Notes: generated from the letters alone by a model not told the origin. 64,000 bases of DNA from Flavobacterium ajazii (GCF_010614725.1 NZ_JAAEHL010000012.1:62001-126000), one strand, 5' to 3'. Positions 24,470 to 34,927 are shown, counted from the stretch's first letter. Translations and numbers: made by a program.

Positions 24470-24868
24470 TTATTCAATCTCAAAACTGGGATCTGTCAAA
24501 ATATATTCTTTAATGCCGTTAGTTTTCTTTACAAAAACAGGAATAAATTTCTCAAATTCCTCGTATAAAGCATAGTCATTTAATTTTGGGGCTCTTTTTT
24601 TATCATAAAATTTTGAAGAACGAATAAATTTTTTCAGACAGGCTACTTTTGACTTTACATTCGGAGCTTTAATTGTTTTTATTTCTGTGAAATAAAAGTT
24701 TCCGTAACTCGTACCACTTCCATCTTTTATGTACAAATGTTTAGGAATCTCAACATGCATAGTGATATAATCAGTATCATACTTAAAGTAGATAGTATCT
24801 TTTAAAGTCTGTTGAGCTTTTGCACTGATAAAAAGATAAAAAACAATTAGAATCAAGAATGTTCTCAT
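24470..24868 (-). CDS. Secreted hypothetical protein, 132 aa
   Basis: Signal peptide MRTFLILIVFYLFISAKAQ. The mature part starts TLKDTIYFKYDTDYI and is rich in Lys, Tyr and Phe with several short strands; there is no recognised domain. Exported, probably periplasmic. TLKDTIYFKYD recalls the openings of many small Flavobacterium secreted proteins. It stands alone on the minus strand beside element B. Confidence 0.6.
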   Translation of the reverse strand: MRTFLILIVFYLFISAKAQQTLKDTIYFKYDTDYITMHVEIPKHLYIKDGSGTSYGNFYFTEIKTIKAPNVKSKVACLKKFIRSSKFYDKKRAPKLNDYALYEEFEKFIPVFVKKTNGIKEYILTDPSFEIE

Positions 24869-25249
24869 AAGTTGTGATTTTTATTTACAAGGTGTATTGT
24901 AAGGAGTCAATCGTTAAATGACTTTTTACGAACTTTTGTATCACTAAAAAATCAAAATAGTTATTAATTATTTGTAAGTTTATTTTGCAAAAGTATATTA
25001 AACAATCAAACTGTACATTAAAACATCATTATAGTTTTATGTTCATTTCCTCTGGTACTCTTGCAAACAATCACCAAATGAGATATGGAAAGTCAGACAT
25101 TTGCCAGGGTTAAGAAAAATGTTTCTAAGAAGGGAGTGCGTATCTAATAAAATAAAAGCCAAGCAATAAATTTATATTTCAATTTTACACTTCAGCCATT
25201 TCACGCAACCTTTTGTAAAAGAATCATCTATGTAAATAAAACAGCTATT
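24869..25249. other. 381-bp gap between divergent genes, no feature recognised
   Basis: AT-rich sequence with no convincing ORF, repeat or terminator. It must hold the promoters of the two flanking genes, but no clear TAnnTTTG with good spacing was found. Confidence 0.5.
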
Positions 25250-26062
25250 ATGAAAAAAATTACATTCCTGATCCTGATTGGATTTATGATTAATGCCTGC
25301 AGTTCTGATGACAACAAAAACGATAGTTCTGATTATCATAATTACATTACCAAAATTTCTAATGTCCCGGCTATTAATTTTATGCCTGAGGAAGTATATC
25401 CCGGTACAGACGCCTCACAATCGCCAGTTTTAAAATTAAAACTAATTACCGAAGAAGAATTTCCGTGTATTAATTATGGTATAAGCACAACTCAGTTTAC
25501 AAAAGGAAACGAACTAATCGTACGATTCGATAAAATAGCAGAACCTAGTGGCTGTTTTACTGCAATTGGACCGGCAATCTCCTACATCGACTTATCGGAA
25601 AACACAGATAAAATTACGTTTATAAACGGAGATAAAATCGACAAGTATTCCATAGACATTAATGCTCAAAAAATAGCTATTAGACTTATTGAAAAACATT
25701 TCACAACCTCATTATACAACAAAACTTTTAGGATTCCGTCAAATTCATTTGCCTACGTGTGCGGAACTAATAAAAATAACACGCAAATTTATACTGATTT
25801 TTATACCCTGATTAAGCAAAACCCGGATTTTACAGAATTTAATTTCGAAGGCGAAGGAAGAATCCCTTATCCTGAAACAACTACCGGAAATTGGGTCAAT
25901 CATCCCAGCAAATTTTTTAAATATAAAAGTGTTCAGGAATTTAACAAACTGGCGGCTACCTTAAACGATTATTCTGCTCAAAATATTGAAAAAAATGATG
26001 GTGTCAGTATTTCTATTAACGGTTGGAACAACATCAGATTCTATAGCTGGCTTGAAAATTAA
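25250..26062 (+). CDS. Hypothetical lipoprotein, 270 aa
   Basis: Lipoprotein signal peptide ending in GFMINACSSDD, with Cys at residue 17; the Ser/Asp residues after Cys agree with the Bacteroidota surface-export signal rather than retention in the inner leaflet. The mature protein is beta-rich with two Cys pairs possible (PCINYG, SGCFTA, AYVCGT). No family recognised. It stands alone between divergent and downstream single genes. Confidence 0.7.
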   Translation: MKKITFLILIGFMINACSSDDNKNDSSDYHNYITKISNVPAINFMPEEVYPGTDASQSPVLKLKLITEEEFPCINYGISTTQFTKGNELIVRFDKIAEPSGCFTAIGPAISYIDLSENTDKITFINGDKIDKYSIDINAQKIAIRLIEKHFTTSLYNKTFRIPSNSFAYVCGTNKNNTQIYTDFYTLIKQNPDFTEFNFEGEGRIPYPETTTGNWVNHPSKFFKYKSVQEFNKLAATLNDYSAQNIEKNDGVSISINGWNNIRFYSWLEN

Positions 26063-26314
26063 AGATCGCTATAAATATCATTTTTTTTATTTGTTGTAAT
26101 TTAATTGACTTAGTTTGCATCAATGAGCACAATGTTCGCTTTTAATTAAAAAGTACACAATGACTACACGGTATTCAATTGCATACAGCTATAAATTTTT
26201 AAAATAAATGAGGAAGGCAAAATGCAATTGAAATCGGTAAACTCAAATTTTGTTTATCTTTAGAGCTATTATTTAAAAAATCTTCTACTAAAGCCAAAAT
26301 TTTATAAAATCCGT

Positions 26315-27154
26315 ATGTACGAAAGAAATTTAGAACAAATTATAGCGTTACTTTTTTTGACTTTAACTGCAAATTTGGCTTTTGCACAGAAAAAAGAGTT
26401 GCGGGATACAACAGTTGATAGTTTAACTTTTGTAAATAATAGGCAAATAGTAAATAGCTTAAATACGGATGTCTTTCTAAAAAAAATATTTACTAAAGAA
26501 AACACACAAATTCCTTATAGGCTTTTAACACCAAAAAAAGATAATCCTAACCAAAAATACCCTTTAGTAATTACTTTCCACAACTCTAGCCGAATTGGGA
26601 ATGATAATGAAAATCAACTTGAACCATTTGCAAAAATTTGGTTGAGACCTGAAATTTATAACAAATATCAATGTTATGTACTTGCACCACAATTCAACAC
26701 ACGCTCTTCAAATTATGAAAAAAATAGTGATGGTATTCAAATTTCAAAACCTTCACAGGATGTTTTTTCCCTATTAGAATTAATTCAAAATGTTGAAAAA
26801 GAATATCCTGACATTGATACAAAAAGAATTTACTTAATTGGTTATTCTATGGGTGGTTCAACTGCACAAAATTTGCTAAATATTGCGCCAGACAAATTTG
26901 CAGCAACTATTTCTGTTGCAGCTGTTCCTGATTTTTCAAATCTTAAAAAATTAAACAGCAAAAATATATGGCTCATTCATGGAGAAAAAGATGATGAGAA
27001 TCCTTATTTCGGAAGTGTTGAATTGTTTAATAAATTATCTTCAAACAAAAAATTGATTTTTACAACTTTAAGTAACCTAAATCATAACAACATTGTCATT
27101 CCGTTTTTAATAACCGAAGAGATCCCAAAGTGGCTGTTTCAAAAACATAAATAA
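26315..27154 (+). CDS. Secreted alpha/beta hydrolase (esterase/PHB depolymerase-like), 279 aa
   Basis: A signal peptide (IIALLFLTLTANLAFAQ) precedes an alpha/beta hydrolase domain. YPLVITFHNSSRIGNDNENQ is an early strand with the oxyanion region, GYSMGGSTAQN is the nucleophile elbow with the catalytic Ser, IWLIHGEKDDENP carries the acidic residue, and SNLNHNNI the His. This follows the carboxylesterase or prolyl-oligopeptidase-like pattern. It cleaves an ester or amide, probably in the periplasm; the substrate is unknown. The next gene (GNAT) is 57 bp downstream. Confidence 0.87.
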   Translation: MYERNLEQIIALLFLTLTANLAFAQKKELRDTTVDSLTFVNNRQIVNSLNTDVFLKKIFTKENTQIPYRLLTPKKDNPNQKYPLVITFHNSSRIGNDNENQLEPFAKIWLRPEIYNKYQCYVLAPQFNTRSSNYEKNSDGIQISKPSQDVFSLLELIQNVEKEYPDIDTKRIYLIGYSMGGSTAQNLLNIAPDKFAATISVAAVPDFSNLKKLNSKNIWLIHGEKDDENPYFGSVELFNKLSSNKKLIFTTLSNLNHNNIVIPFLITEEIPKWLFQKHK

Positions 27155-27211
27155 AAAAATGGGGTAACGAAAGGATTACATTCCCAATCTTGATAAATAA
27201 AACATAGTAAA

Positions 27212-27667
27212 ATGACAAACCTGATTACGATAAGAGAGTATCAAACAAACGATAAGGGTGAGGTCGTAAATTTGATAAAATTGAATATCCCTAAGTTCTT
27301 TGCTGCAGATGAAGAAGAAGATTTGAAAAGGTATTTAGAGACAGAAAGAGAACTTTATTATGTTTTGCTTTATGACAAAAAAATTGTTGGCTGTGGCGGA
27401 ATCAACTTTGCTGACAACAAAACAAACGGGAAAATTAGCTGGGATATATTTCATCCTGCTTATCAGGGAAAGTCTTTAGGGACAAAACTGCTTAAACACA
27501 GAATCGACAAACTTAATTCAATTGAAAGTATTCAGCGAATTACTGTCAGAACCTCACAAATAGCGTATAAATTTTATGAAAAACAAGGCTTTGAACTTTT
27601 CGAAATCAAAAAAGATTATTGGGCTGCAGGTTTTGATATGTATAATATGGAATACAAGCGGTCTTAA
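27212..27667 (+). CDS. GNAT family N-acetyltransferase, 151 aa
   Basis: The GNAT fold shows an acetyl-CoA-binding segment (DIFHPAYQGKSLGTKLLKHRI, with the Gln/Arg-x-x-Gly-x-Gly/Ala-like motif A) and a preceding strand (IVGCGGINF). The C-terminal RTSQIAYKFYEKQGFELFE is the usual motif B. It transfers an acetyl group to an amine; the substrate is unknown. Cytosolic. It follows the hydrolase at 26315 closely enough for cotranscription, but the functions are not obviously linked. Confidence 0.87.
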   Translation: MTNLITIREYQTNDKGEVVNLIKLNIPKFFAADEEEDLKRYLETERELYYVLLYDKKIVGCGGINFADNKTNGKISWDIFHPAYQGKSLGTKLLKHRIDKLNSIESIQRITVRTSQIAYKFYEKQGFELFEIKKDYWAAGFDMYNMEYKRS

Positions 27668-27754
27668 AAATAATTCTGGCAATTATAAACTTTTCTACTA
27701 TAGATGAAAGTTTTAAAAACGATGAAGAAATTCAAAAATACTCTATTCAAAAAA

Positions 27755-28366
27755 ATGAATGAAATAAAAATAATTCCGCTTATTCTATTATTATTTTTTA
27801 GTGCAATCAGCTGTAATTTTACAACTGAAAAGCATTCTTCTGAAAAAGAAAATAGTATCATTTCAAAAATAAAATACAAAAAGAATACATCAGGGACAGA
27901 CACTTTATGGGTTTCGCAAAATGATATATCTGTTTTTAGACAGGAAGAAGTAATGATAAGCCGTCCTTGCAGTAATCCTGAACTACAAATGCGTTATGAA
28001 TTGATAAACCCCAGAAATGAAGCTTATTATTTTATTTACAACAATAAAAAACAATTAGTAACTGAGGGGAAATACACTAATGAATATACTTACGAAGGTC
28101 AAACTTATAAAAGAGGAGATTTTTATAACGTAAAAAGTTATTATTATAAAAGTAACGGAAATTTAAAATCAATCCATTATATGAAAGATGGCAGGAATCA
28201 TAAAACAGAATTATTTGACAACAAAAAAAGATTGACCGAAATAATGTTTTATGACCAAAAAACAGGAGACAGGACAAAAGTTGAAATATATGATAAAGGA
28301 CAACTCGAAGAAACACATATCTATACTAGTTTTGATGACTATTATACAGTGAAAGCAGATAATTAG
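27755..28366 (+). CDS. Lipoprotein with MORN-like repeats, 203 aa
   Basis: Start chosen at ATG 27755, because it gives a compact lipoprotein signal peptide (EIKIIPLILLLFFSAISC); the earlier in-frame ATGs would make it too long. The second half has repeated Tyr/Gly/Asp-rich strands (GKYTNEYTYEGQTYKRGDFY, KSYYYKSNGNLKSIHYMKDG, EIMFYDQKTGDRTKVEIYDKG) of the kind seen in MORN-type repeat proteins. It is probably anchored at a membrane surface. No function assigned. Followed by the DJ-1 gene after a poly(A) tract. Confidence 0.65.
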   Translation: MNEIKIIPLILLLFFSAISCNFTTEKHSSEKENSIISKIKYKKNTSGTDTLWVSQNDISVFRQEEVMISRPCSNPELQMRYELINPRNEAYYFIYNNKKQLVTEGKYTNEYTYEGQTYKRGDFYNVKSYYYKSNGNLKSIHYMKDGRNHKTELFDNKKRLTEIMFYDQKTGDRTKVEIYDKGQLEETHIYTSFDDYYTVKADN

Positions 28367-28436
28367 TCATTAATCAGAAATTGAAATCAAACTCAATATC
28401 TTTTCTTCTAGTATTTATTATTGATAATCAACTACT

Positions 28437-29059
<623 letters not shown>

Positions 29060-29301
29060 TCTCAACACCAAAACATTCCTGAAGTAAGACAGTAATTGAT
29101 TTTACAAAAATGAATAATCCTGAAATTCAGCAATATTTCATTGAAAATTCCGATAAAGGAAGAATCTAAATCGAATAAATGAAACTAAAATATTCTGTAC
29201 CGAAATGAATTCGAATAGTCCTTCATAAAAATTCTATCTTTATCAAATAAATTGTTTAGTGCAATGATTATCGTTTCAAACTGTAATTTTAAAATCACAT
29301 A

Positions 29302-29868
29302 ATGTCAAAATTAAAAAGTATCCGGGAATCACAAAATCTTACTCAGGAAGAACTATCTGAGAAATCAGGTATTTCGGTAAGAACGATTCAGCGAATTGAA
29401 TCAGGAATTACTCCAAAAGGATACACACTTCGGGTTTTGGCAAAAACATTTGATATTACGGAAAAAGAACTGTTGCATAAAATATCAGTGACCGAAGATA
29501 TTTCTGAAGAAAAAAACATTTCAGAAGAATCAATTCCTCTAAACTATTCAAAAATAAAATTAATCAACCTTTCTTCATTACCGTTTATCATTATACCGCT
29601 TTTTAATATTATTATTCCGCTTGTATTGATGTTTACAATGAAAATGAAAAATCCTCTGACGAAACAAATCGTTTCAATACAGATTATGTGGACCATCACA
29701 GCACCTATTATATTTATCCTTGGCATTTTTTTGAAACTTGGAAAACAGTTTACTCTGATAATTATGATTTTACTGGTTCTTTCTAATGTGTATATTGTGT
29801 TGAGAAATGCAGCTGCAATAGACAAAACAAAAAAACTTCATTACAAACTGAATTTCAATATGATATAA
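29302..29868 (+). CDS. XRE-family HTH protein with C-terminal membrane segments, 188 aa
   Basis: Residues 1-60 form an XRE HTH (SIRESQNLTQEELSEKSGISVRTIQRIESGITPKGYTLRVLAKTF). After a Glu-rich linker there are three to four hydrophobic segments (LSSLPFIIIPLFNIIIPLVLMFTMKMK, QIMWTITAPIIFILGIFLKL, LIIMILLVLSNVYIVL), a DUF4870-like region. The protein is therefore a membrane-bound regulator, a plan common in Bacteroidota. It may sense a membrane state. The gap before it (29060-29301) contains only a 20-codon ORF with no recognised identity. Confidence 0.82.
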   Translation: MSKLKSIRESQNLTQEELSEKSGISVRTIQRIESGITPKGYTLRVLAKTFDITEKELLHKISVTEDISEEKNISEESIPLNYSKIKLINLSSLPFIIIPLFNIIIPLVLMFTMKMKNPLTKQIVSIQIMWTITAPIIFILGIFLKLGKQFTLIIMILLVLSNVYIVLRNAAAIDKTKKLHYKLNFNMI

Positions 29869-29953
29869 ATCCTGTCAGGCAATTGGCGGGTTATTGTCGG
29901 GGAGATTTTCAGGCTTCAAAGATTAGTCTTTTTGATCTTTGCAAAAAAAAATC

Positions 29954-31453
29954 ATGACAAAGCAAATCTTCTTCAGTTTCATTTTTACAATCAGTATTAT
30001 TATAAACGGTAACGCACAGACTGACAAAAAATCTGATCTTTATAAAACAATCATCTCAAAAGACAGTTTACTTTTTAATCTTGGCTTTAACAAGTGCGAC
30101 ATTTCACAATTTGAAAATTTATTAAGTGAAAAATTTGAGTTTTTTCATGATATAGATGGCATTTCAGACAGAAAAAAATTTCTTAAAGATTTACGAAATG
30201 GCCTATGTGGAAATCCTTCCAATTATCAGGCGCGAAGAGAACTATTGCCTGAAAGTACCGAAATCTTTGCGCTGCATGACAAAAATAATAATGGTAAAAT
30301 TTACGCTGCAATTCAAACTGGAGTACATCAGTTTTTTGAAAAACAAAAGGATCAGGCAGAAAAATTCGGAAGCTCTGCCCGATTTACACATTTTTGGACT
30401 TTAGAAAATGGCGAATGGAAACTTTCTAAATCTTTTAGCTACGAACACATTCAAAAACAGCTTGAAACTGACAACAATCCTATTTTTGACAATGATGAAG
30501 CAATTGAAAAATGGCTCAGAGAAAATAAAGTCCCAACTGTAGGAATTGGAATAATAGAAAGCGGAAAGCTTAAACAAATAAAAGTTTTTGGTGAAATCAC
30601 TAAAGGTGTTTCTGCACCTTATAATACTATTTTTAACGTTGCCTCTTTAACAAAACCTGTAACAGCAATAGTTGCTTTAAAACTCGTTAGCTCAGGTAAA
30701 TGGGATTTAGATGAACCTCTTTATAAATATTGGACTGATCCCGACATTATAAACGATTCCCGAAACAAAAAACTCACAACAAGACTCATTTTAAGCCATC
30801 AAACAGGTTTTCCAAACTGGAGATGGATGAACGATGATAAAAAACTTAATTTTCAATTCGATCCCGGAACAAAATACCAATATTCCGGTGAAGGATTAGA
30901 ATATCTTAGAAAAGCACTTGAAAAGAAATTTAAGAAATCTTTACAGCAACTAGCTTCCGAACTTATTTTTGAACCGTTAAAAATGTATGACACAAGATAC
31001 GTATGGGACAAAAATGTGGATATATCAAGACTGGTTATTGGTTACGATAAAAATGGAAAGAGTTATGAAACCTTAAAAAACAAAATACCAAATGCAGCCG
31101 ATGATTTATTGACTACCATTGAAGATTATGGAAAATTCCTGGTAAGTGTAATAAACAGTGATGGTCTTTCTGAACAAGTTTTCACAGATATGGCGAGTCC
31201 GCAAGTTGCATCTAAAAATGGAAAACATTTTGGACTTGGTTTTGAAATTTACAATTTTGAGGATGGCAATACAGCGCTCTCACACGGAGGGGCAGATAAT
31301 GGCGTACAGACTATTGCTTTTATTTTTCCTAAAACAAAACAAGGATTACTAATTTTTACAAATGTGGACGATGGATATAAAATTTATGAAAAGCTCCTGA
31401 CACACTATTTGGGTGATTATGGCAATAAAATAATTGAAATTGAAACGAAATAA
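29954..31453 (+). CDS. Serine hydrolase (beta-lactamase/class C family) with N-terminal NTF2-like domain, 499 aa
   Basis: Signal peptide IFFSFIFTISIIINGNAQ. Residues of about 25-160 resemble an NTF2/DUF4440 domain (SLLFNLGFNKCDISQFENLLSEKFEFFHD, ARFTHFWTLENGEWKLSKSF). Residues from about 180 form a class C-like domain: Ser231-x-x-Lys234 in SLTKP, Tyr310 in YQYSGEG, and a HGG motif (LSHGGADNG) near the C-terminus. Start taken at ATG 29954, not the upstream TTG. It is exported and probably acts on a peptide or ester in the periplasm. The same NTF2-like domain occurs alone at 35095. Confidence 0.85.
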   Translation: MTKQIFFSFIFTISIIINGNAQTDKKSDLYKTIISKDSLLFNLGFNKCDISQFENLLSEKFEFFHDIDGISDRKKFLKDLRNGLCGNPSNYQARRELLPESTEIFALHDKNNNGKIYAAIQTGVHQFFEKQKDQAEKFGSSARFTHFWTLENGEWKLSKSFSYEHIQKQLETDNNPIFDNDEAIEKWLRENKVPTVGIGIIESGKLKQIKVFGEITKGVSAPYNTIFNVASLTKPVTAIVALKLVSSGKWDLDEPLYKYWTDPDIINDSRNKKLTTRLILSHQTGFPNWRWMNDDKKLNFQFDPGTKYQYSGEGLEYLRKALEKKFKKSLQQLASELIFEPLKMYDTRYVWDKNVDISRLVIGYDKNGKSYETLKNKIPNAADDLLTTIEDYGKFLVSVINSDGLSEQVFTDMASPQVASKNGKHFGLGFEIYNFEDGNTALSHGGADNGVQTIAFIFPKTKQGLLIFTNVDDGYKIYEKLLTHYLGDYGNKIIEIETK

Positions 31454-31546
31454 AAGTTTCTGAACATTATTAGGCATAAAAAACTATCATTATAATTTGT
31501 ATTTTCGTTTTACCGATATCTTCGATTTAATATAAATTTTAAGCAG

Positions 31547-32299
31547 ATGATAACACCTATTTTTATTTTAAGTATACTTTTTATCGGAATAGCATTTATT
31601 GTCAATGAAAACAATGCCAAATATTTATTGTCCGGTTACAATATGATGTCTGAAGAGGAACGACAAAAATTTGATATTAAATGCTATATTCCTTTTTTCA
31701 GAAACTTTCATCTATTTCTGGGTATTTCACTGTTTGTGATTGCTTTGCTTCTTTTTTATTTTGTGGATGCAGACTGGAGCGGAATTTTCATGGGAACCTA
31801 CCCTATTCTTGCCTATGTTTACTTTATATGGAAAGGAAAAAATTACTCAACAGAAAAAACAACTAAACAAAAAGCCATAACTTATATTACAGTATTCGCT
31901 TTTCTTTTTCTTTTTGTATTCATAGCCTTTGAGTTTAAGCAAACTCTGAATGACAATAAGATTACATTGAACAATAACCAAATAGAAATCGATGGAGAAT
32001 ACGGAACTGAAATAAAATTAACCGATCTAAAATCAATTCAGTTAGTTAACAAATTACCCGAAATTCATTCTAAAATAAAAGGTTTTGCCCTTGAAACAAT
32101 AAAAAAAGGAGATTTCACGATTGTAAATGACAAAGAGGTAAAACTTTTAATTAACTCAGACAAAACACCTCTTTTGCTGATTACTACAAAAGATAACCAG
32201 AAAATCTATTACTCATCTAAAGATGAATCCAACACAGAAATATATAATGATATAAGCACAAAAATTAATGTAAAAAACTTTTCTGATCCTGAAAAATAA
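31547..32299 (+). CDS. DUF3784-like membrane protein with PH-like C-terminal part, 250 aa
   Basis: The first 130 residues have four hydrophobic segments with the typical DUF3784 opening: a helix, then YLLSGYNMMSEEERQKFDIKCY. The C-terminal half is beta-rich (LNNNQIEIDGEYGTEIKLTDLKSIQLVNKLP), like a bacterial PH domain. Both parts are known together in Bacteroidota and are of unknown function. It is in the inner membrane. Single gene, 93 bp after the serine hydrolase. Confidence 0.78.
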   Translation: MITPIFILSILFIGIAFIVNENNAKYLLSGYNMMSEEERQKFDIKCYIPFFRNFHLFLGISLFVIALLLFYFVDADWSGIFMGTYPILAYVYFIWKGKNYSTEKTTKQKAITYITVFAFLFLFVFIAFEFKQTLNDNKITLNNNQIEIDGEYGTEIKLTDLKSIQLVNKLPEIHSKIKGFALETIKKGDFTIVNDKEVKLLINSDKTPLLLITTKDNQKIYYSSKDESNTEIYNDISTKINVKNFSDPEK

Positions 32300-32347
32300 A
32301 TTTGTGTATTCTACTATAAAATAACTCATCAATTTCAAATTGACAAA

Positions 32348-32950
32348 ATGAAAAAACTAAGCTTAATCATTTTATTTTTTATTTCAATAAATATAACAGC
32401 ACAAGAACCGGAAGAATATAAAAAATACATCGATCAACTAAAAAAGGAAACCAAAATTGACTCTCAGGACAAAGCTGTTTTTGATTTACTTCAGGAATTT
32501 TATAATCAGGTTTTGCAATCGGATTTGGGTGAGTTGAATCCTGAAGTTTCAACAAAATTTGAAAAACTGTATCAAAATCCAAAAGCCAGCAATTACCATC
32601 TTTTGGTAATGTTTATGATTTATCAGGATCATATTACGCAGACAGCAGCAGCAGGAAAAATGTCAAATGCAAAATTTCAGGTTGATTTGATGAATGATTT
32701 GGAGCATGAATTTAAAACGGTCTACAACAAAGTTCCGGCAATCGTTTACATCTATAAAACTGAAGCATTTAACTCAAATAATCAGCCAGCTGAAGCCTTA
32801 TCCAATATAAATACTGCTTTAACGGCCTACCCGGATTCTGTACCGCTTAAGGTTTATAAATATCTGAATACAAAAAATCCTGAAATTAAAAATGATTTGG
32901 TTAAAAATCATTCCAGTCACTGGATGGTGAAGCAATTTGAAATTAAGTAA
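32348..32950 (+). CDS. Secreted hypothetical protein, tetratricopeptide-like, 200 aa
   Basis: Signal peptide MKKLSLIILFFISINITAQ. The mature part is all helical, with an end reminiscent of TPR pairs (VYIYKTEAFNSNNQPAEALSNINTALTAYPDSVPLKVYKYL). No enzyme motif. It stops immediately before the ATG of the regulator at 32951 (0 bp between the two), so they are likely translated from one mRNA. Periplasmic. Function unknown. Confidence 0.68.
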   Translation: MKKLSLIILFFISINITAQEPEEYKKYIDQLKKETKIDSQDKAVFDLLQEFYNQVLQSDLGELNPEVSTKFEKLYQNPKASNYHLLVMFMIYQDHITQTAAAGKMSNAKFQVDLMNDLEHEFKTVYNKVPAIVYIYKTEAFNSNNQPAEALSNINTALTAYPDSVPLKVYKYLNTKNPEIKNDLVKNHSSHWMVKQFEIK

Positions 32951-33703
32951 ATGAACAATCCGCCTGAATATAATCTTATTAAGCCAGATACAGCGCTTGC
33001 AGATTTTGTATATTGTTTTTCTTCGCTGCATAATTTGTCCGGTTTTAATGAAGGAGTCATTATTCCGAATGGAAAAATTGATTTATTGTTCTGCAAAACA
33101 ACAGATAATCAGTTTCAGATTATGCTTATGGGACTGGAAACAAAACCCAAGCCAATGCCCAAAACAAATATTGAAATGTTTTTTGCTGTAAGTTTCAATC
33201 CGCTTGCTTTAGAATATATTTTTCATGATTCGATTGCCCAATTGGTAGACAGCGGAAAAGAACTGCCAAATAATTTTTGGGATTTCAATATAAACGACCT
33301 TGATAATTTTCAGGCATTCAGTCAAAAAGCTTCTCAAAAAATCAAATCACTTCTGCCAAAAGAAACTGATTTACGAAAACACAAACTCTTTGAATTAATT
33401 TTTGCTGCAGATGGCGAAATAAACATCAAACATTTATCTGAACAAATATCCTGGAGCGAAAGGCAAATCAATCGCTATTTTAATCAGCAATTAGGAATTT
33501 CATTAAAAACCTATTGCAGTATCCTGCGTTTTCAGGCTTCGTTGCATCACATTAAAGACGGAAAACTTTCTCCACAACTCAATTTTACAGATCAGTCACA
33601 TTTTATAAAGGAAATAAAAAAGCTTTCGGGCGTATCTCCCAAGGAATTGTTTAAAAATCAAAATGACCGTTTTTTACAATTTTTGGTCTATCACAAGAAA
33701 TAA
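32951..33703 (+). CDS. AraC-type HTH regulator with DUF6597-like N-terminal domain, 250 aa
   Basis: The C-terminal half contains EINIKHLSEQISWSERQINRYFNQQLGISLKTYCSILRFQASLHHIK and LNFTDQSHFIKEIKKLSGVSPKELF, an AraC-type double HTH. The N-terminal part starts PPEYNLIKPDTALADFVYCFSS, like the DUF6597 sensor domain. It abuts the preceding gene with no spacer. The target may be the flavoprotein 24 bp downstream, which has its own -7 box (TAATTTTG) overlapping the end of this gene. Confidence 0.87.
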   Translation: MNNPPEYNLIKPDTALADFVYCFSSLHNLSGFNEGVIIPNGKIDLLFCKTTDNQFQIMLMGLETKPKPMPKTNIEMFFAVSFNPLALEYIFHDSIAQLVDSGKELPNNFWDFNINDLDNFQAFSQKASQKIKSLLPKETDLRKHKLFELIFAADGEINIKHLSEQISWSERQINRYFNQQLGISLKTYCSILRFQASLHHIKDGKLSPQLNFTDQSHFIKEIKKLSGVSPKELFKNQNDRFLQFLVYHKK

Positions 33704-33708
33704 TTTTG
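33701..33708 (+). promoter_or_regulatory. -7 promoter element (TAATTTTG) of the TetX-like gene
   Basis: It overlaps the stop codon of the AraC-type gene and is 20 bp before the ATG at 33728. Confidence 0.45.
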
Positions 33709-33727
33709 CAGCATAAAATTTAAAATT

Positions 33728-34882
33728 ATGCTTTTAGAAAATAAAAAAATTGCCATTATCGGAGGTGGTCCAGGCGGATTAACACTTGCCAGACTTCTTG
33801 AATTAAAAGGATTAAACGTAAAAGTATTCGAAAGAGATCTCAATAAAGATGCTCGTGTTCAGGGTTCTCCACTCGATCTTCATGAGGATTCAGGATTAGC
33901 TGCAATCAGCAAAGCCGGTTTACTGGATGAATTCAAAAAAAATTATATGCCTGGTGCTGACCGAATGCAAATTATTAATGAAGAAGCAGAAGTTTTCTTC
34001 AGCGATCATGACGGAAAACCCGAAGAAAATTTTGGACATGAACATTTTCGTCCGGAAATAAGCAGAGGCGCCTTACGTAAAATACTATTAGAATCCTTAC
34101 AGCCTAAAACAGTTGTCTGGAACAGCCATTTTATTTCGATGGAACCAAAAGATGAAGGCTGGCTGATTTATTTCAAAAACGGAAATTCAGAATATGCAGA
34201 TCTTGTTATTGCTGCTGACGGAGCCAACTCTAAAATTCGCCCTTATATCACAGACATCAAAGCTTTTTATTCCGGAATTACAATGCTCGAAGGCACTATT
34301 TATAATGCATCGGCAACAGCTCCAAAAATGAATTCTTTACTTCGTGGCGGAAAAATAATGGCCTTCGGAAAGAGCAAAAATCTTTTAATGGGGCAAAAAG
34401 GCGATGACGAAATTGGTTTTTACGCAAGTTTCAGAACAGATGAAAAATGGGCTGAAAACAGTGGTTTGGATTATTCTGATAAATCACAATTATTAGCCTG
34501 GTTCAAAAAAGAATATCCGGAATGGAGCACAATCTGGCACGAATTGTTTGAAGGTGCTGCAATGCCGTTTATCCCCCGCCCTATTTACTGTATGCCATTA
34601 GATCAAAACTGGAAAAGTATGCCAAATGTGACAATGCTAGGCGATGCTGCACACGTAATGCCTCCGTTTGCAGGCGAAGGAGTAAATATGGCCATGAGGG
34701 ATGCTCTGGAACTAAGCGAACTTTTGACTTCAGATAAAACGATACATGAAGCGATTACTGTTTACGAAAACAACATGCGTTTAAGAGCTTCAGAAATAGC
34801 CCGGGAATCTCTTCAAAATGGTGAACGAATGCATTCAGAAAATGCTTTGGAAACCATGCTTGGCTTTTTTGGAAGTCATTAA
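33728..34882 (+). CDS. TetX-like FAD-dependent monooxygenase, 384 aa
   Basis: FAD-binding GGGPGG at about residues 11-16, then the DLHxDSG stretch (SPLDLHEDSGLAAISKAGLLDEF) and ISRGALRKILLESL, DLVIAADGANSKIR (DG motif), and GDAAHVMPPFAGEGVNMAMRDALELS near the C-terminus. Order and length match Tet(X). From memory, residues that hold tetracycline in Tet(X) (Gln192, Arg213, His234) are not conserved here, so drug inactivation is doubtful. It hydroxylates some small aromatic or polyketide-like compound with NAD(P)H and oxygen. It may be controlled by the AraC protein upstream. Confidence 0.87.
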   Translation: MLLENKKIAIIGGGPGGLTLARLLELKGLNVKVFERDLNKDARVQGSPLDLHEDSGLAAISKAGLLDEFKKNYMPGADRMQIINEEAEVFFSDHDGKPEENFGHEHFRPEISRGALRKILLESLQPKTVVWNSHFISMEPKDEGWLIYFKNGNSEYADLVIAADGANSKIRPYITDIKAFYSGITMLEGTIYNASATAPKMNSLLRGGKIMAFGKSKNLLMGQKGDDEIGFYASFRTDEKWAENSGLDYSDKSQLLAWFKKEYPEWSTIWHELFEGAAMPFIPRPIYCMPLDQNWKSMPNVTMLGDAAHVMPPFAGEGVNMAMRDALELSELLTSDKTIHEAITVYENNMRLRASEIARESLQNGERMHSENALETMLGFFGSH

Positions 34883-34927
34883 AGAAGAAGCTGTTTTATG
34901 ACATGACTATATTAAAACAGTAAGTGC

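Noticed and set aside
29110..29169. 20-codon ORF starting MNNPEIQQYF
   Set aside because: Too short to support, and no family recognised; could be a gene remnant.
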